DNA from: Neopestalotiopsis rosae
Taxonomy: Eukaryota; Ascomycota; Sordariomycetes; Amphisphaeriales; Sporocadaceae
Assembly (NCBI GenBank): GCA_023078685.1
Contig: JALGAS010000009.1
Span: 2,666,001-2,730,000 of the forward strand
Reading direction: 5' to 3'
Length of the DNA stretch: 64,000 nucleotides
The notes under the pieces are model-generated. The model was not told the origin of the DNA. It ran no database searches and saw nothing but the letters and a program-made list of their open reading frames with translations. Shown here in pieces: positions 1 through 10,294 of this stretch; within the stretch, counting starts at the first letter, position 1; each line of letters starts with the position of its first letter. The position numbers and the translations under genes are program-made.

Positions 1-524
1 GTCTGTTGCATGGCCCAAAGGCATACCGACCACTCGACGCAGGATCGCGACATGGAGCTGCAAATGCTTTCTCTCTTTTGTGGAGTCTCAAGATCTGCCG
101 GACTTGGGTCTGGCACTAGGCTGGAATTGTAATTACAGCCGCGTGTTTGTCCTTATCCAAGGGTACGGAAGGATATCGTGTTGTCCGTCGTCTGACCCGG
201 TCGACTTTGCGACAGTTCCATGCCATACTGCTTACCACCGATTCGCGCCTGTACGCAGCGGCTTTCCAGGGCGATCCTACACGATCTTGATTCCAGGCAG
301 GTCAAGTTTGCACCACATGGCTTGCGGTGGAGACGAACCAAAACTGTAGTATGGGGTTCCCAGCCCAATCCCTGGCGCTAGAAGAGATATTCGGAAGCCA
401 AAATGGGTACGAAAATGATCAGTACATGTAAGTATCTCCCTGGTGCAAAGCTTGGCTATTAATGTAAGAAGCTGCGGGCAGTCAGGGATGGAACGAGCGT
501 GCCTACGTCTTTGTTTGTTCCCAA

Positions 525-660
525 CACAGAAGAGTAATCCATCACAGAACAGTATCCAACCACAGAACAGTATCCAACCACAGAACAGTATCCAACCACA
601 GAAGAGTAGCCCAGCATGGAAGAGTCCCCTGTCACCGAAGTTGTCCCAATACAGAAGGGT
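525..660 (+). repeat. Minisatellite, 15-18 bp units (sense arm)
   Basis: Tandem units built on ACAGAAGAGTATCC, including three clean 18-bp units (ACAGAACAGTATCCAACC). The allelic-like array in the inverted partner (62682-62800) has about six 18-bp units with a slightly different sequence, so copy number has changed since duplication. Confidence 0.85.
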
Positions 661-784
661 ATCTCGACAACCACTCCGCCTCCAACAGTCTAGAACGGAC
701 ATCCTTCCGAAATACGACGATTGAATAGAACACACAATGATATTTCAGAATGGCACAATCTCGACATAGTCTTCTGTCCTGTTT

Positions 785-950
785 ATTTGGGCTACACTTC
801 TGTGGTACTGTAGGATACTCTTCTGTGTTGGGGTATTCTTCTGTGCCTTGGATATTCTTCAGTGCTGGAACACTGTTCTATACTGCGATATTCTTCTGGG
901 ATATTCTTTTGGAATACTCTTCTGTTGCGATACTCTTCTGTGCTGGAACA
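785..950 (-). repeat. Minisatellite, opposite orientation (antisense arm)
   Basis: Same unit as 525-660 but on the other strand (GGATACTCTTCTGTG-like units). The two arrays face each other across about 120 bp of unique sequence. Confidence 0.8.
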
Positions 951-1149
951 GAAAGTGAAGCGGCGCTGAATGTAAACACACTTGGTCCATAACTGACTGC
1001 TCGCAAGTCGCAACTTCATGATGTACAGTAGATGAATTTAAAACAATAAGCTTAATACAGCAAGTATATAGTTTGTCCACGTCTAACATTAAAACAGTCT
1101 ACCTCAAGAAAGCGAGGCATTGAGAAAATTGCATCTGCCTCCATATCGG

Positions 1150-2045
1150 GCCAACAAAGAGACATTTCGCACAGATGAGACCCTTTCAGGCATTGGCAAC
1201 GATCGAATACCAATCTATCTGTCTCCTAGTCTTGGTGATATGACTGATGAATCATATGTCTCTATGACGATATCGTGTTTGTTGCCCGCGATGCATCGGC
1301 TGCACCGGCTACATTAATGAGACCAGAGATCACAAAGCTACCAGCCAAGTCCGATATTGAGTTCCAAAGCGTATTAGATGTTGTTATGGTAGCTGCGCAC
1401 TTGTAAGTATGCAGCCGATGTGAAGCTCGCCAACAACACTTGTAGCATGTGTGATCGATCCTTGTGTTGCGGACAGACTCGATCTGATTTGTTTCATAGA
1501 AAATGGCGCATGAGTAGAAGTTCTTCGGTGAATGCCGGAAGTGTTCTGGAGGCACAGATCCGGCAGAGATCCGGCACAGATCCGTTCACTGTCCTCGCTT
1601 GTGTTACTTTCTCATTGACATGGTCATGTCCCGACAATTCGTTACACTAAAGGCAGGAGTGTCAAGGGGGCTCCACGACAACAACACGCACACAATTCCG
1701 TAATAGAACCCTTGTCGTCTGCATGACAGAACAGTATCCCAGCACAGAAGAGTATTTCAGGCACAGACGAGTATCCAAACACCTACGAAAGTCCGCTAGG
1801 ATATATAGATGCTAAAGCTATAAGCTTTCATTACAGTAAACACGGCGTATTTTCACATCGTATTATCGATACGAAAGTGGCATTTTGCATACTTTTATCT
1901 ACCGCGTCGTTTCCATATTCATTGCAGCACTTGCTGTAAATGGGCGGGTTCGATCATCCTAAAGGCCCAAGTGAATATCAAGAACGACATAAAATAAATT
2001 ATCTCCAAAGTTCCGGTATAGTCTTCCAGAATGATGTATTAAACT
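1150..2045 (+). repeat. Dispersed repeat R2, copy with end motif, minisatellite and half core
   Basis: About 1150-1700 resembles 63490-64000 in the same orientation. The end motif (around CACTAAAGGCAGGAGTGTCA, then GCTCCACGACAA) is at 1640-1700, followed by short minisatellite units at 1722-1775. From about 1640 to 2045 the sequence is matched in inverse orientation by 15525-15992, including the stretch coding for nothing obvious at 1800-2045. No transposase frame is visible, so the element would be non-autonomous. Confidence 0.75.
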
Positions 2046-2139
2046 TATATGTGCTCAAGGCCCTTGATTTGAATGTTAAATCTGCAATCTCACTTTATAC
2101 CGTAACACATGACATCTAACATCCGGCACTGTTGCAATC

Positions 2140-2928
2140 ATGTTTTCTACGCACAGCATCCTTTCATCGTTTATAGCGAAACTTTTCATCATTCCCAAAC
2201 AGACGTTACACATCTTTTACATCGTTTCAAATACCACTGTAGCATCTCGAAACTTTGCAAAAGCAAATTTGTACCTCCATATTCTAATACCGAATCTTGA
2301 ACTCCTACGATACTGGGCACTCTTCTTTAAGAATGGCCATCATCCAAGCCCAACCTACGCTGACTTCGCGGTCATGGTGTTTCATTCATGGACGAGCCAC
2401 CTGATTGTTTATCAGGGACACTACCGTGGACATAAAATAATTGTTCGGCCTATATTTCAGGCCCAGCTGCTGCTACGTTTGGTCGTCTCATTCGCATCAG
2501 TCTTTCTCGGCTTCCCAGACTTGCACTCGGCGACTATGAAGATCAACGCTGCAGCGTCCTATCCTCATATTATTATTCATATTGCGGCAAGACTTAAGGT
2601 CTTTGCGACGTACAGAGAGATGTATACAGCTCTCGTATCCCATCTACAGTCAAGATCAGAGATATCTCCGGACATGCATATCTTCCCTACATACAAGGAC
2701 ACCTACACCGCCGTGATTTTCATTGGCACACTAAGAGCAATGAGATACTCTGGCATCTGGTGTGGCCCGCAGGCTTTTCTTTGTCTATGGGCGGCTTTAT
2801 GGCTACGTGAGATATTCATCGCACGAAACCTGGCTGATGGAGCAGTCCCAAAGACAGCAAGGTCAAACATGTGGGACGAAAGGAGTATTCAGAGACAATC
2901 AATGTTTGTCGCCTTTGAGGGTTTCTGA
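2140..2928 (+). CDS. Hypothetical membrane protein
   Basis: A single ATG-initiated frame of 262 codons lying just after the R2 repeat. Several hydrophobic stretches (roughly residues 5-30, 40-62, 90-120, 195-230) suggest membrane segments. I do not recognise a family or a diagnostic motif. A short frame on the opposite strand at 2899-3150 also looks protein-like, so the 3' part of this locus is ambiguous. It could be a real multi-spanning protein, a decayed gene, or a chance frame in AT-rich DNA. The frame is long for chance, which is the main support. Confidence 0.35.
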   Translation: MFSTHSILSSFIAKLFIIPKQTLHIFYIVSNTTVASRNFAKANLYLHILIPNLELLRYWALFFKNGHHPSPTYADFAVMVFHSWTSHLIVYQGHYRGHKIIVRPIFQAQLLLRLVVSFASVFLGFPDLHSATMKINAAASYPHIIIHIAARLKVFATYREMYTALVSHLQSRSEISPDMHIFPTYKDTYTAVIFIGTLRAMRYSGIWCGPQAFLCLWAALWLREIFIARNLADGAVPKTARSNMWDERSIQRQSMFVAFEGF

Positions 2929-3311
2929 TTTCTTACAGTATAAAAAATCAAACTCTACAGTGACGGCGTTGGTGCAGACTTCCAAAGCCTCGCTCGTCCA
3001 GCTGGTAATATTGGCAAGAGAAAACAACCATCGATGTTTGGTGAATAGGAAACGCCGGAATCTTTCTTTCACATCCACGTCCTCTATTCCGTCTATCCTC
3101 CAGCGCACAAGAAACCACCCATACCGGACGACATATATGAATATGCTCAAATAAAGTTACAAGGTCGATAGCCTAGAAGTATCACACAATACGCGAACGG
3201 ATCTATCTTTGCATACTACCTATTCTTCGCAGTCAATATATACACCGTGAAGAGACCAAAAGAATTGCATTGTTGACCTGATAAAAGTGCTAGTGTAAGA
3301 TAATCAGCAGA

Positions 3312-3683
3312 TCAGAATAGATACAAAACCAGATTCAGTACTGCACCAAACACTAAAACCATTTTGCCCATGGTCCTCTTAGAATGAGAAGTCCCTCTTG
3401 ATACAGATGTAGGTATAGGCGTCGTTAAGTGGTACGTGAAGGAAGCATTGTAACTTGATGTTGTCGAGGGGTTTGTCTGCACTAGACTCGACACCGGGAC
3501 AAGGGTCGCGTTGTGGGAACCTTCGGCCGGCTGACTTGAATTTGACACGGACTGGAGTGAAATAGAGGGCTCGATAAGATCTCGAGACATGGATGTATGG
3601 GTAGAGCATGCAATTGTGGTGGTGTACACCCTGGTTTCCAGGAAGGTCCATGTTCTAGTCGCTAACTCAACGCGCGTTGCCAT
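3312..3683 (-). CDS. Ser/Thr-rich protein, possible C-terminal part of a GPI-anchored wall protein
   Basis: 123 codons from an ATG at 3683. The middle is rich in Ser, Thr and Asn with several N-x-S/T sequons (NSS, NAT, NAS). The extreme C-terminus is a basic patch followed by about 14 hydrophobic residues ending at the stop, the arrangement of a GPI-attachment or tail-anchor signal. There is no N-terminal signal peptide in this frame, so an upstream exon would be needed for secretion. No family is recognised. It may be a relic. Confidence 0.3.
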   Translation of the reverse strand: MATRVELATRTWTFLETRVYTTTIACSTHTSMSRDLIEPSISLQSVSNSSQPAEGSHNATLVPVSSLVQTNPSTTSSYNASFTYHLTTPIPTSVSRGTSHSKRTMGKMVLVFGAVLNLVLYLF

Positions 3684-4276
3684 TGGACGTTGTACATGTC
3701 TATCGGGCTATGTGAATCGATTACTTAGCCTTTCTGAGGCTTTGCTCCGTTCGATTCGATATCATACACAATGACAGATCCCAGTTCCTCTTCTTACCGG
3801 TCTGTCCTTCGCTCGACTTACAACATCCAATTCTAGCCATCAGTTGCAAATGATGATCCTAGTCACGCCGATCCAAAAAGAGGTTCTACACATGAATCTT
3901 TATTCAATAGCAATGCGATGACCAATAGGACCAATGGTTAATTTTTGCTTGAGAAAATTGAAATCGAAAACATCGTATCTGAAGCTGAATGGGTCGAGGG
4001 GCAGGAAACAGGAAGTTTCCATGGCTAGGGCTGCCAAGAATTCAGCTCCATAAGTACATCGCAGGATGGTGTCGAGCCCTCTTGAATACCACGCAAGGTC
4101 GCCCCAGAACGTCAACACTAGTGGGCAGGAGGCAGATGGACGAGCGGAAGTTGAATCACTTCGGAGATCACTTGAACTGAGCTCGAAGCGTTTCGTTTCG
4201 TCCCTCATCTCTTCTTATCTTTCAAAGGCTTTCGACAATTTTTCATTACTCTCTTCGTGCATACTACAAGTGGAAG

Positions 4277-5217
4277 TTACGTGTTTTTATGCCTTCTTGC
4301 CTTCTTGTAATTAGTCATTTCAACCTCTGCCAAGTTTTTGAATATTTTCCGAATCTCCGCCGACTCCATCCGCCAAGATGCGCTGATAACCCTTGTTATC
4401 ATTTTCTGATCCAGGCCTGGAAATAACTTGACAGTGTCACCTCGGAAAGCTTTTTTGTAGAGAAAAAAGCGATTCAAAGGACGCTTCATTGTCCCTTGAC
4501 TGTTGACTGCATTGGCTGATTCGTCGCATCGCGGCCGATGCACATACATATGAATATCAGGAAAGTTGTATCGGTTGAAGAGCACGCTCAACGGCGTCGG
4601 AATGCGTGGCTCATCATGGATGAATAGCTCTTGATGCTGCCAAGGGTGAATATAGTCTGGACTCATAGGTATTGTTTGGCTCAGAGTGTCCGGATTATGG
4701 TTACTGCATGCTGCTCGAAGGTCGATCATCTCGTAGGGATGTAGATGATTTTCAGGTGGCACATAGACTCCTTGTGGTCCAAATCCCTAGACAAATCAAA
4801 CGGTCTCAGAATCTGGTAACTGACAAGACGTCAGAGAAGGCCAAGTATACTTACTACAAATTCTTTGGCGTCATATGATGATGGGTCAAAGACATCATGG
4901 GTGGCAATAGCATCGAAACTATTGTGCATATCAACACGGAAATCCGAGTCAAACTATGACATTAGCAAAGGAACTGGTCCTGGGCGGGCGAATGGAAAAC
5001 TTACAGTGAATGGCACTTCACATCCTAATTGAACAGGGTCGATGATTGATATCGGGGTCTGGTTAGGTGCTGCCGCTGCGGCGATATTGCCGCTGACGTT
5101 TTGCACGGCGCGGTCGTTATCTGATAGCAGATCCCTCAGACTGATAATCCGTCGTGGCTGATCCACGGGCGCGTTGATGCTGCACGGTGAACCTTTCTGA
5201 ATATGGTGTTGGTCCAT
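4277..5217 (-). CDS. HMG-box DNA-binding protein (MATA_HMG-like)
   Basis: Three exons on the minus strand: 5217-5005, 4953-4855 and 4786-4277, with introns of 51 and 68 bp and GTAAGT-type donors. The frame stays open across all three and gives 273 residues. The C-terminal part (about residues 206-270) is an HMG box beginning RPLNRFFLYKKAF, with the helix-2 tryptophan and a basic third helix. The protein ends immediately after the box. HMG boxes of this type bind the DNA minor groove and include fungal mating-type and mating-type-like regulators. The first 200 residues are unrecognised and Pro/Asn/Asp-rich. No MAT-locus flanks (SLA2, APN2, alpha-box gene) lie nearby, so I do not call it MAT1-2-1. 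A repeat R1 fragment lies about 70 bp upstream of the start and may sit in the promoter. Confidence 0.75.
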
Positions 5218-5286
5218 GGTGAGAATCAATATCGATGTTCTTGGCCCAGATGCGTGAGGGCACTTCGAGGTTTCGCCTGCTTTATA

Positions 5287-5405
5287 CGCAGCAACAGCAG
5301 CCACTCCGCCTCCAATCGTCCAGAACAGACATCCTTCCGAGACACGATGATAGAAAACAGTATTGTAGAACATGATTACATTTCACAATGGCACAATTTC
5401 TGCGG
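5287..5405 (+). repeat. Fragment of repeat R1 (box region)
   Basis: Closely resembles 670-772: the shared stretch starts around CACTCCGCCTCCAA and runs through GACATCCTTCCGA to TTCACAATGGCACAAT. Further copies lie inverted at about 62420-62500 and 60660-60740. This copy lacks the minisatellite and sits just upstream of the HMG-box gene start. Confidence 0.75.
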
Positions 5406-6354
5406 AAGGACTCATTTTTATATTTCCTGTACATTTGTTTCTGATCACCTGGTAAGAATATCATTTCGAGTTCTTAAGACGAACGCGATGCCATCAATTG
5501 CAATACCTACAATGTTGGTTTCTGTATTTGTTTCAGTGATTTCTCTACATGGATTGGGGGAATCGGTTGTATTTTCTAGCGGGAGGAACCATTGACGGAA
5601 TAATACCTATCTATAACCATTTGAACGCTTTCCGTATCCTGGATCGGAATTGAATATGGTGCCCTGGTATGAATCGTGCACAAGGATATCCTCCTAGTAC
5701 CATAGATTATTTTTGGTCTAGTCATTGCTACATGACCAGAACTGTAATTGTGTTCACGTACAGATGTATCGAGAAACGGGTCTCGGGATTCTACTGTTCA
5801 ATCGTTTCGTCCTCTCCCTATTACCTCACTGAAGGGTATCAGAAACAGATTTGAAGGTTTATGGGATTCAGAATCTGCGTGTCGTTGACTCCAGTATTAT
5901 CGCAGTGATACCAAGTGCACGGCGGGAAATGGATGTTATCAGCTAGCAGCGGGGCTGTGGGTCATAAGTCCGAGTCCCTAGTTTGTTCAATCATGGAGCA
6001 TCGACAAACCCCGTCCGGTCGAGTGACTAGAGTGGAATCAGCCTGGCTTTGGCCTGGCAACACTACAACCCAGGAGACGGAAGTCGGTTTGTTAGCTGTT
6101 ACGATATCGATCCTTACTACAGTATTGTGTGGAAGGGTCAGAAAATCGCTTTCATCCAATTTCGACAATGGATCATCGGAGCTGGACTTGGGTCTCAGTT
6201 GGTCCACAACACTGCCAGACTACAAAGTATGTAACCCCTAGAGCAAAATGTCGCAGTAGAGATAAATTCATGGACCGTTCCACTCGATATCTTGATATTG
6301 ATCAAGTAAAAAAATTTTTAATTCGCATTTACGGGAACGAATTTTGATTCAATC
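5406..6354. other. Intergenic stretch with no convincing gene
   Basis: Frames here (for example 5915-6241) are short and show no domain. Apart from the GMC fragment at 5856-5921 I see no recognisable feature. The part around 6060-6240 keeps some codon-like texture and could be a decayed exon. Confidence 0.4.
5856..5921 (+). pseudogene. 66-bp fragment of a GMC oxidoreductase gene
   Basis: Translates to VYGIQNLRVVDSSII then AVIPSAR, matching the segment of the intact GMC gene at about 18135-18045 (minus strand) that contains VYGIQNLRVVDSSII then PVIPSAH. At nucleotide level only a handful of the 66 positions differ. Neither flank continues the similarity, so this is an isolated exon fragment and not a decayed whole gene. 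Confidence 0.8.
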
Positions 6355-6585
6355 ATGGCGAATTATACCCGTGCGCCTCCCGCTCCTCTTCTTATGCTTC
6401 CCGTCACAGTTTTTTACAGCGCTCTTCAAGAATTTGCCCGCTCCTTGCATCAGTTGCAGACATGTACAAGTCGTGTGCAGCAAGAGAACCATCAACTCCG
6501 ACATGAAAATGATCGCCTGATTAAAGAAGCCGAAGAGCTACGCGAGTCCGAAATACGTCAAGGACTTATGATTTCAAACTGGTGA
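6355..6585 (+). CDS. Small coiled-coil protein, hypothetical
   Basis: 76 codons with an ATG in favourable context (AATCATGGCG). Residues about 25-70 are strongly heptad-like and charged (QLQTCTSRVQQENHQLRHEN and onward), predicting a coiled coil. The 3' end overlaps the end of the converging RRM gene by 28 bp. No homologous family comes to mind. The coiled-coil pattern is hard to get by chance, but expression is unproven. Confidence 0.4.
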   Translation: MANYTRAPPAPLLMLPVTVFYSALQEFARSLHQLQTCTSRVQQENHQLRHENDRLIKEAEELRESEIRQGLMISNW

Positions 6586-7200
6586 CCATCGAAGTTGTAG
6601 TGATGTAATCTCTGTACTGCTCTCTCTGCACAATTTATGTTGACAAAGGTGATGGTCGCGTGTCCTCGGTTGCCTCCTTCTCTAGATCTGGGGATCTTGA
6701 TGCTGTTGATTTCGTTACCGCCCAAGCCGCATTTCGAACGGAGCAGAGATTTAATCTGTTCGCTTTGAGTCCGTTTGGATAGTCCCCTAATGATTATTTC
6801 CCGGTATTCTGTCTCGACAACTGCAGTGGCCGCCAGGGTCGGGATCTGGACTGGTTCGGTTGAGATGGAGTAATAATTGTCATACATGTCTCTCGGGCGT
6901 GGAACATGATACAATGGCTCTGGGTGATATGTGGGAACTTGCCCAGGTGGGACGACGGGCGGGTTGCCGACATAGCTACTATCATGAGACTGATACCAGT
7001 AGGTGGTTTCTTGATAGTCACCAGCCATTGTTGTGTGCATGGGCTGCATCCCATAATTTACGGGACTAGATACAAGTGAGACTGTGCTAGGTGTAGACCA
7101 CTGTTGGTATCAAGTAAGAATTAGCGATATTCTCTTCCTAAAAGAAGAGATTCATGGACGGACGACTTGCCTGGTCATAGCCTGATGCCGTCGGTGACAT
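6558..7200 (-). CDS. RRM-domain RNA-binding protein
   Basis: Two exons: 7200-7171 and 7100-6558, joined by a 70-bp intron with a GC-AG boundary (CAG/GCAAGT donor). The product is about 190 residues. The N-terminal half is Tyr/Pro/His-rich and probably disordered. The C-terminal half holds one RRM with an RNP2-like strand (EIIIRGL, about residues 111-117) and an RNP1-like strand (RGHATITF, about 155-162), in which one of the usual aromatic residues is replaced by Ala/Thr. The start is the first ATG after an in-frame stop. It is divergent from the second RRM gene at 7346, with about 145 bp between start codons, so the two probably share a promoter region. Confidence 0.75.
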
Positions 7201-7345
7201 CAATGGCGGAGTATCGAGGGGTCAATGCATAAGCTGAGGCGCTATTCGTGGGGTCCGTGGAGATCGCGGAGAGGCAGGCAGTCTCTCTGGACCTCCCTCG
7301 GTTATAGCATTGTTTTTGTCCTCAATGTGGCTGCCCGTACACACA

Positions 7346-7803
7346 ATGTCGAGCATTAGCACGATCCGTCAAGTTCCCATCAACAACACCATACAGGTGG
7401 TTGTTGGCCCAGGCAACGTGACGGGTCTGTATTACATTCTTGTCTCCAATGTATGTAAAGGCCTTGGGCAGACATGGCTCAACTTGCAGTTGGAATCTAG
7501 AGACTGACTCAACACTTGTTAGTTACCATGGCAGACCTCGTGGAAGCAGATCAAGGACCATGTGCGGACAGTCTGTTCTTCAGTTGAGAGAGTCGAGATT
7601 TTCAATGAGAGCACTTCGGGGTGGGTGTGTGTTCGTGGCCGCGAAAACTTTCGTGCGGCAATGCGTATGTTGTGCCATATCCTATGCTGCTCAACCGAAT
7701 GACTGATCAGAAACCAGGTCATTTGGGATCGACACCCTTTCAAGATCGGCCAATGTTGACGGCAGGAAGGCCAAAGAGGAAATCCCCATCAAAAGACTGG
7801 TAG
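7346..7803 (+). CDS. Small RRM-like RNA-binding protein
   Basis: Three exons: 7346-7450, 7523-7664 and 7718-7803, with introns of 72 and 53 bp, giving about 110 residues. After splicing the protein reads LYYILVSN then LPWQTSWKQIKDHVR, with VERVEIF and SGWVCVRGRENFRAAMRHL later. This is the beta1, alpha1, beta2, beta3 and alpha2 pattern of an RRM of the type seen in fungal RNA-binding proteins. The acceptor of intron 2 was chosen because it restores the RRM end (STPFQDRPM); an acceptor 7 bp upstream would give a different C-terminus. It is transcribed away from the RRM gene at 6558-7200. Confidence 0.7.
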
Positions 7804-8099
7804 CAGGGACTACCCTTGACTGTGAGAGGGGGTGAAACAAAGGGAAATGAGACAGCCTGTTAACGATTCTTTGTATTTTGTCGTACGAGAGCAAACTCCC
7901 TTTGACGTAGGGCTCAGATAAAATGTGATTTTCAGCGAATATCTGCTGTTGGAGAGTAGACGACCAACGAACAATCCCGATGTCAAATATGTGCAATCTA
8001 AAGATGCTTGCTCGGAATGCGTACAGGTTCCAGGATCTTGTGATCTCAGGAAATGAGCAACGCAAACGCCAATCAGGGAGGTCTGGATCAAGAAGGGCA

Positions 8100-8940
8100 A
8101 TATCTTTAGGCCGGCTGTACTTTGTATATGCGCAGTTTCTTATCTAACAGCCCAATGGTATTTTGGCAGGCCTGCAGCGGATCACCCCGGCTGCATGTCC
8201 AAATGCGGGAAAAAAAAAAAAAAAAAAAAAAGCAAAGAGCCTTTTAGAATTACTATTTTCATGGTAAGATCCATGGATACACGCATGAAATTGCGTCCGG
8301 TCACAGTTGTTCATGGGGCATAGATGAGATACAGTTGGTGATTAACCAAAGTCTGTTGGCGATTCTTGTCCCCCAGGGGTTCTTAGGTACAACAACCAAC
8401 AGGCCGAGCTGGGATACATAATCAGTCAGTCACGAATGCGACGTGACGAGTGAACAGATACAGTGACATTGTCAGTGACATTGTACGAAACATGGGCCTC
8501 TAAAAAAGGTAAGGAGTAGGAGGAATCCATGTGATAGGCAACGTAGCTCGACGCACAGAGCCGGGCGCCAAAACCACATCTGGCGGGGTTCTACGGAGTT
8601 CGGACCAAGATGTGAAGGCTCGAGTATAGATGTGTTATTGTATGTATGTATGTATGTATGTATGTATGTTTAGTGCCCCGACTGCGATCTATGGTTACGC
8701 CTTAGGCCTATGTAGCTGTAACTTGTTACAGCCGCTGCTATTGTCAATCATTCTCAAATTACGACTGGAACTACTCGATCAATGTCACATAGGCGAACGA
8801 CTTTCACTTAAATACAGTTATCTAATTTACAGTCTTGACAATTTAAAGTTTTAAGTACACTTCCGATCAACTCCTAGTTCTATCAACACCTTGACCTGAC
8901 TCAGACATTATTCGTTTGACCCAGCCGTTGTTTGTCAGTC
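8100..8940. other. Non-coding stretch with simple repeats
   Basis: No supported gene. It contains an A run at 8210-8231 and a TATG microsatellite at 8641-8668 (seven units). Confidence 0.6.
8641..8668. repeat. (TATG)7 microsatellite
   Basis: Seven uninterrupted TATG units read directly from the sequence. Confidence 0.95.
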
Positions 8941-8942
8941 CG

Positions 8943-10091
8943 TCATTCTGATATTTCCTTCCAGTCAATTGTAATGCTTAGGTCTTCGCCGCTGATCACC
9001 TTTCGAAGCACATCTTCTGAAATGCCAGCGGTCTCTTGTGTTATCTCGTCTACGCAAGAGAACATCTGTGTCGCTTCTTCCCAGTGAAATGTGGGGGGTT
9101 TTCCGTCTCCATTGACGAGAACAATGACACCGAGAAACGCCCGGAGCTCAGGTTTGAGCAAATCCACGGTGTTTGTCTTCCGCCAGTCTTTCAAGTCGTG
9201 CCAGACCTTGGCGCGATTGCTCCAAATCAATTCTGTAGAAAGCGACTCCCCTTCTAAAAGAATACGCTGTACTCGTGCAGGCGATTGACGACCATAACGA
9301 AGGGGGACGTCCTTATAACGTACACTTCCATTCCGACTGGAATGCGACCGACGTCTTTTAGCGTTGCGGCCCCCCTTTCTTCTGTTCCGCCTGATTCTTC
9401 GATCGCAGTCAACCTTTTCCAGCTTGGGACATCGTAAGATTGGATCTCTGTTCGAGACTGGCAAGTCCTTTTGAAAGGCCTCATCCTCGTTGTCGTTTTC
9501 GTGGTGGCTACTACCGATACCCGCATCTTCGATGATGCTGTCCGAGCTGTAGAAGTGAGGGAAACCGTCATTCTCGTGGAATGCCTTCACATCGGTGTCG
9601 CTATCTCCAAAATCATCTTCGAGCACGACAGAAGGATTCCTGTCAACATGAACGGGCCTCAAAGCCTCCAGTTCGTCTGAGCCTTCGGTCTCCTTGAGCC
9701 AATCTTCTGAGCAGAGCATGAAATGAGGCTGCCCTATTGGGCGCAGCACTTCATGTGGTTGTACTTTGACATCTAGGAACTGCCTCATCCTGCCGAACGT
9801 AGCGTGTAGCGGATAGTGACAATGGGTTGTTGAGTTGGTCGTGATGTCTGGGTAATCAATGACGCGAGTCTTTCGAATGAAGTCTACGCCTGGAGATCTC
9901 TCATATGAGGCTGTGGGAGTGTTCATGGCTGACACTGTCTCTGTGCTGCCACCGCTCAAGCCATACGTCGTAGGATACAACGGTGTCAGATATTCTCGAG
10001 ACCTATCGTCTCGAGATCCCTCAAAGGCGGAAAATGGTTTGATTTCAGGGGATAAAGATTCGTGATGCCCTCGAGCCGCGAGGCTATCCAA
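8943..10091 (-). CDS. Hypothetical protein with a basic central region
   Basis: A long uninterrupted frame (382 codons including the part upstream of the first ATG). The frame is open upstream of 10091 but contains no ATG there. The first ATG is at 9926 (327 residues), unless a short 5' exon is spliced to an acceptor near 10131. The sequence has an acidic, low-complexity middle (around HENDNEDEAFQKDL), a strongly basic stretch that could be a nuclear localisation signal (RRIRRNRRKGGRNAKRRR), then a folded-looking C-terminus with conserved-looking Trp and Leu (FLGVIVLVNGDGKPPTFHWE). I do not recognise the family. A nuclear role is inferred only from the basic stretch. Confidence 0.6.
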   Translation of the reverse strand: MDSLAARGHHESLSPEIKPFSAFEGSRDDRSREYLTPLYPTTYGLSGGSTETVSAMNTPTASYERSPGVDFIRKTRVIDYPDITTNSTTHCHYPLHATFGRMRQFLDVKVQPHEVLRPIGQPHFMLCSEDWLKETEGSDELEALRPVHVDRNPSVVLEDDFGDSDTDVKAFHENDGFPHFYSSDSIIEDAGIGSSHHENDNEDEAFQKDLPVSNRDPILRCPKLEKVDCDRRIRRNRRKGGRNAKRRRSHSSRNGSVRYKDVPLRYGRQSPARVQRILLEGESLSTELIWSNRAKVWHDLKDWRKTNTVDLLKPELRAFLGVIVLVNGDGKPPTFHWEEATQMFSCVDEITQETAGISEDVLRKVISGEDLSITIDWKEISE

Positions 10092-10294
10092 GAGGCCAAT
10101 CTGGGTGAACGTGGCGTAAGTGTTGGTGTTCTGTAGCGTGTTAAGAGGAGGGAAATGTCAAGAAAGTAAAACTTAGAGAAGAGGAAAGAACGATTCCACG
10201 CTGCCAGAGGAAGCTTCTACTTATATCTCTCGCGTCCCCTGTTGAGTTGCTCTATGTTTCATAGCCGGATAAAATGCTTGTCCGCGGACAAGCC

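Larger units (their letters stand above)
1..960. repeat. Dispersed repeat R1, left copy (inverted partner at 62.19-63.33 kb)
   Basis: Positions 1-960 read, in reverse complement, as positions about 62190-63333. The match covers the unique part (for example the stretch around 100-180 against 63150-63250), the minisatellite at 525-660, the box near 670-770 and the second minisatellite at 785-950. The two copies differ by scattered substitutions and by minisatellite copy number. Open frames here have low-complexity Gln/Ser/Asn or Val/Gly/Tyr content produced by the tandem units and are not credible genes. The left edge of the repeat lies outside the window. Confidence 0.85.

Noticed and set aside
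443..724. Frames across the minisatellites (also 62559-62873 and 61644-61907) giving repetitive Gln/Asn/Ser or Val/Tyr/Gly peptides
   Set aside because: They follow directly from 15- or 18-bp units being multiples of three, occur on both strands, and have no non-repeat coding flank.
2899..3150. Minus-strand 83-codon frame with protein-like sequence
   Set aside because: No start codon context, family or further exons could be found; it overlaps the equally uncertain plus frame.
4277..5217. Calling the HMG gene the mating-type gene MAT1-2-1
   Set aside because: The box is of a mating-type-like class, but the usual neighbouring genes are absent and fungi carry several such boxes outside MAT.
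5203..5595. Plus-strand frame of 130 codons
   Set aside because: It overlaps the first exon of the HMG gene in antisense and runs into the repeat fragment; no domain.
7691..8065. Minus-strand frame of 124 codons
   Set aside because: It overlaps the last exon of the small RRM gene in antisense and has no domain.
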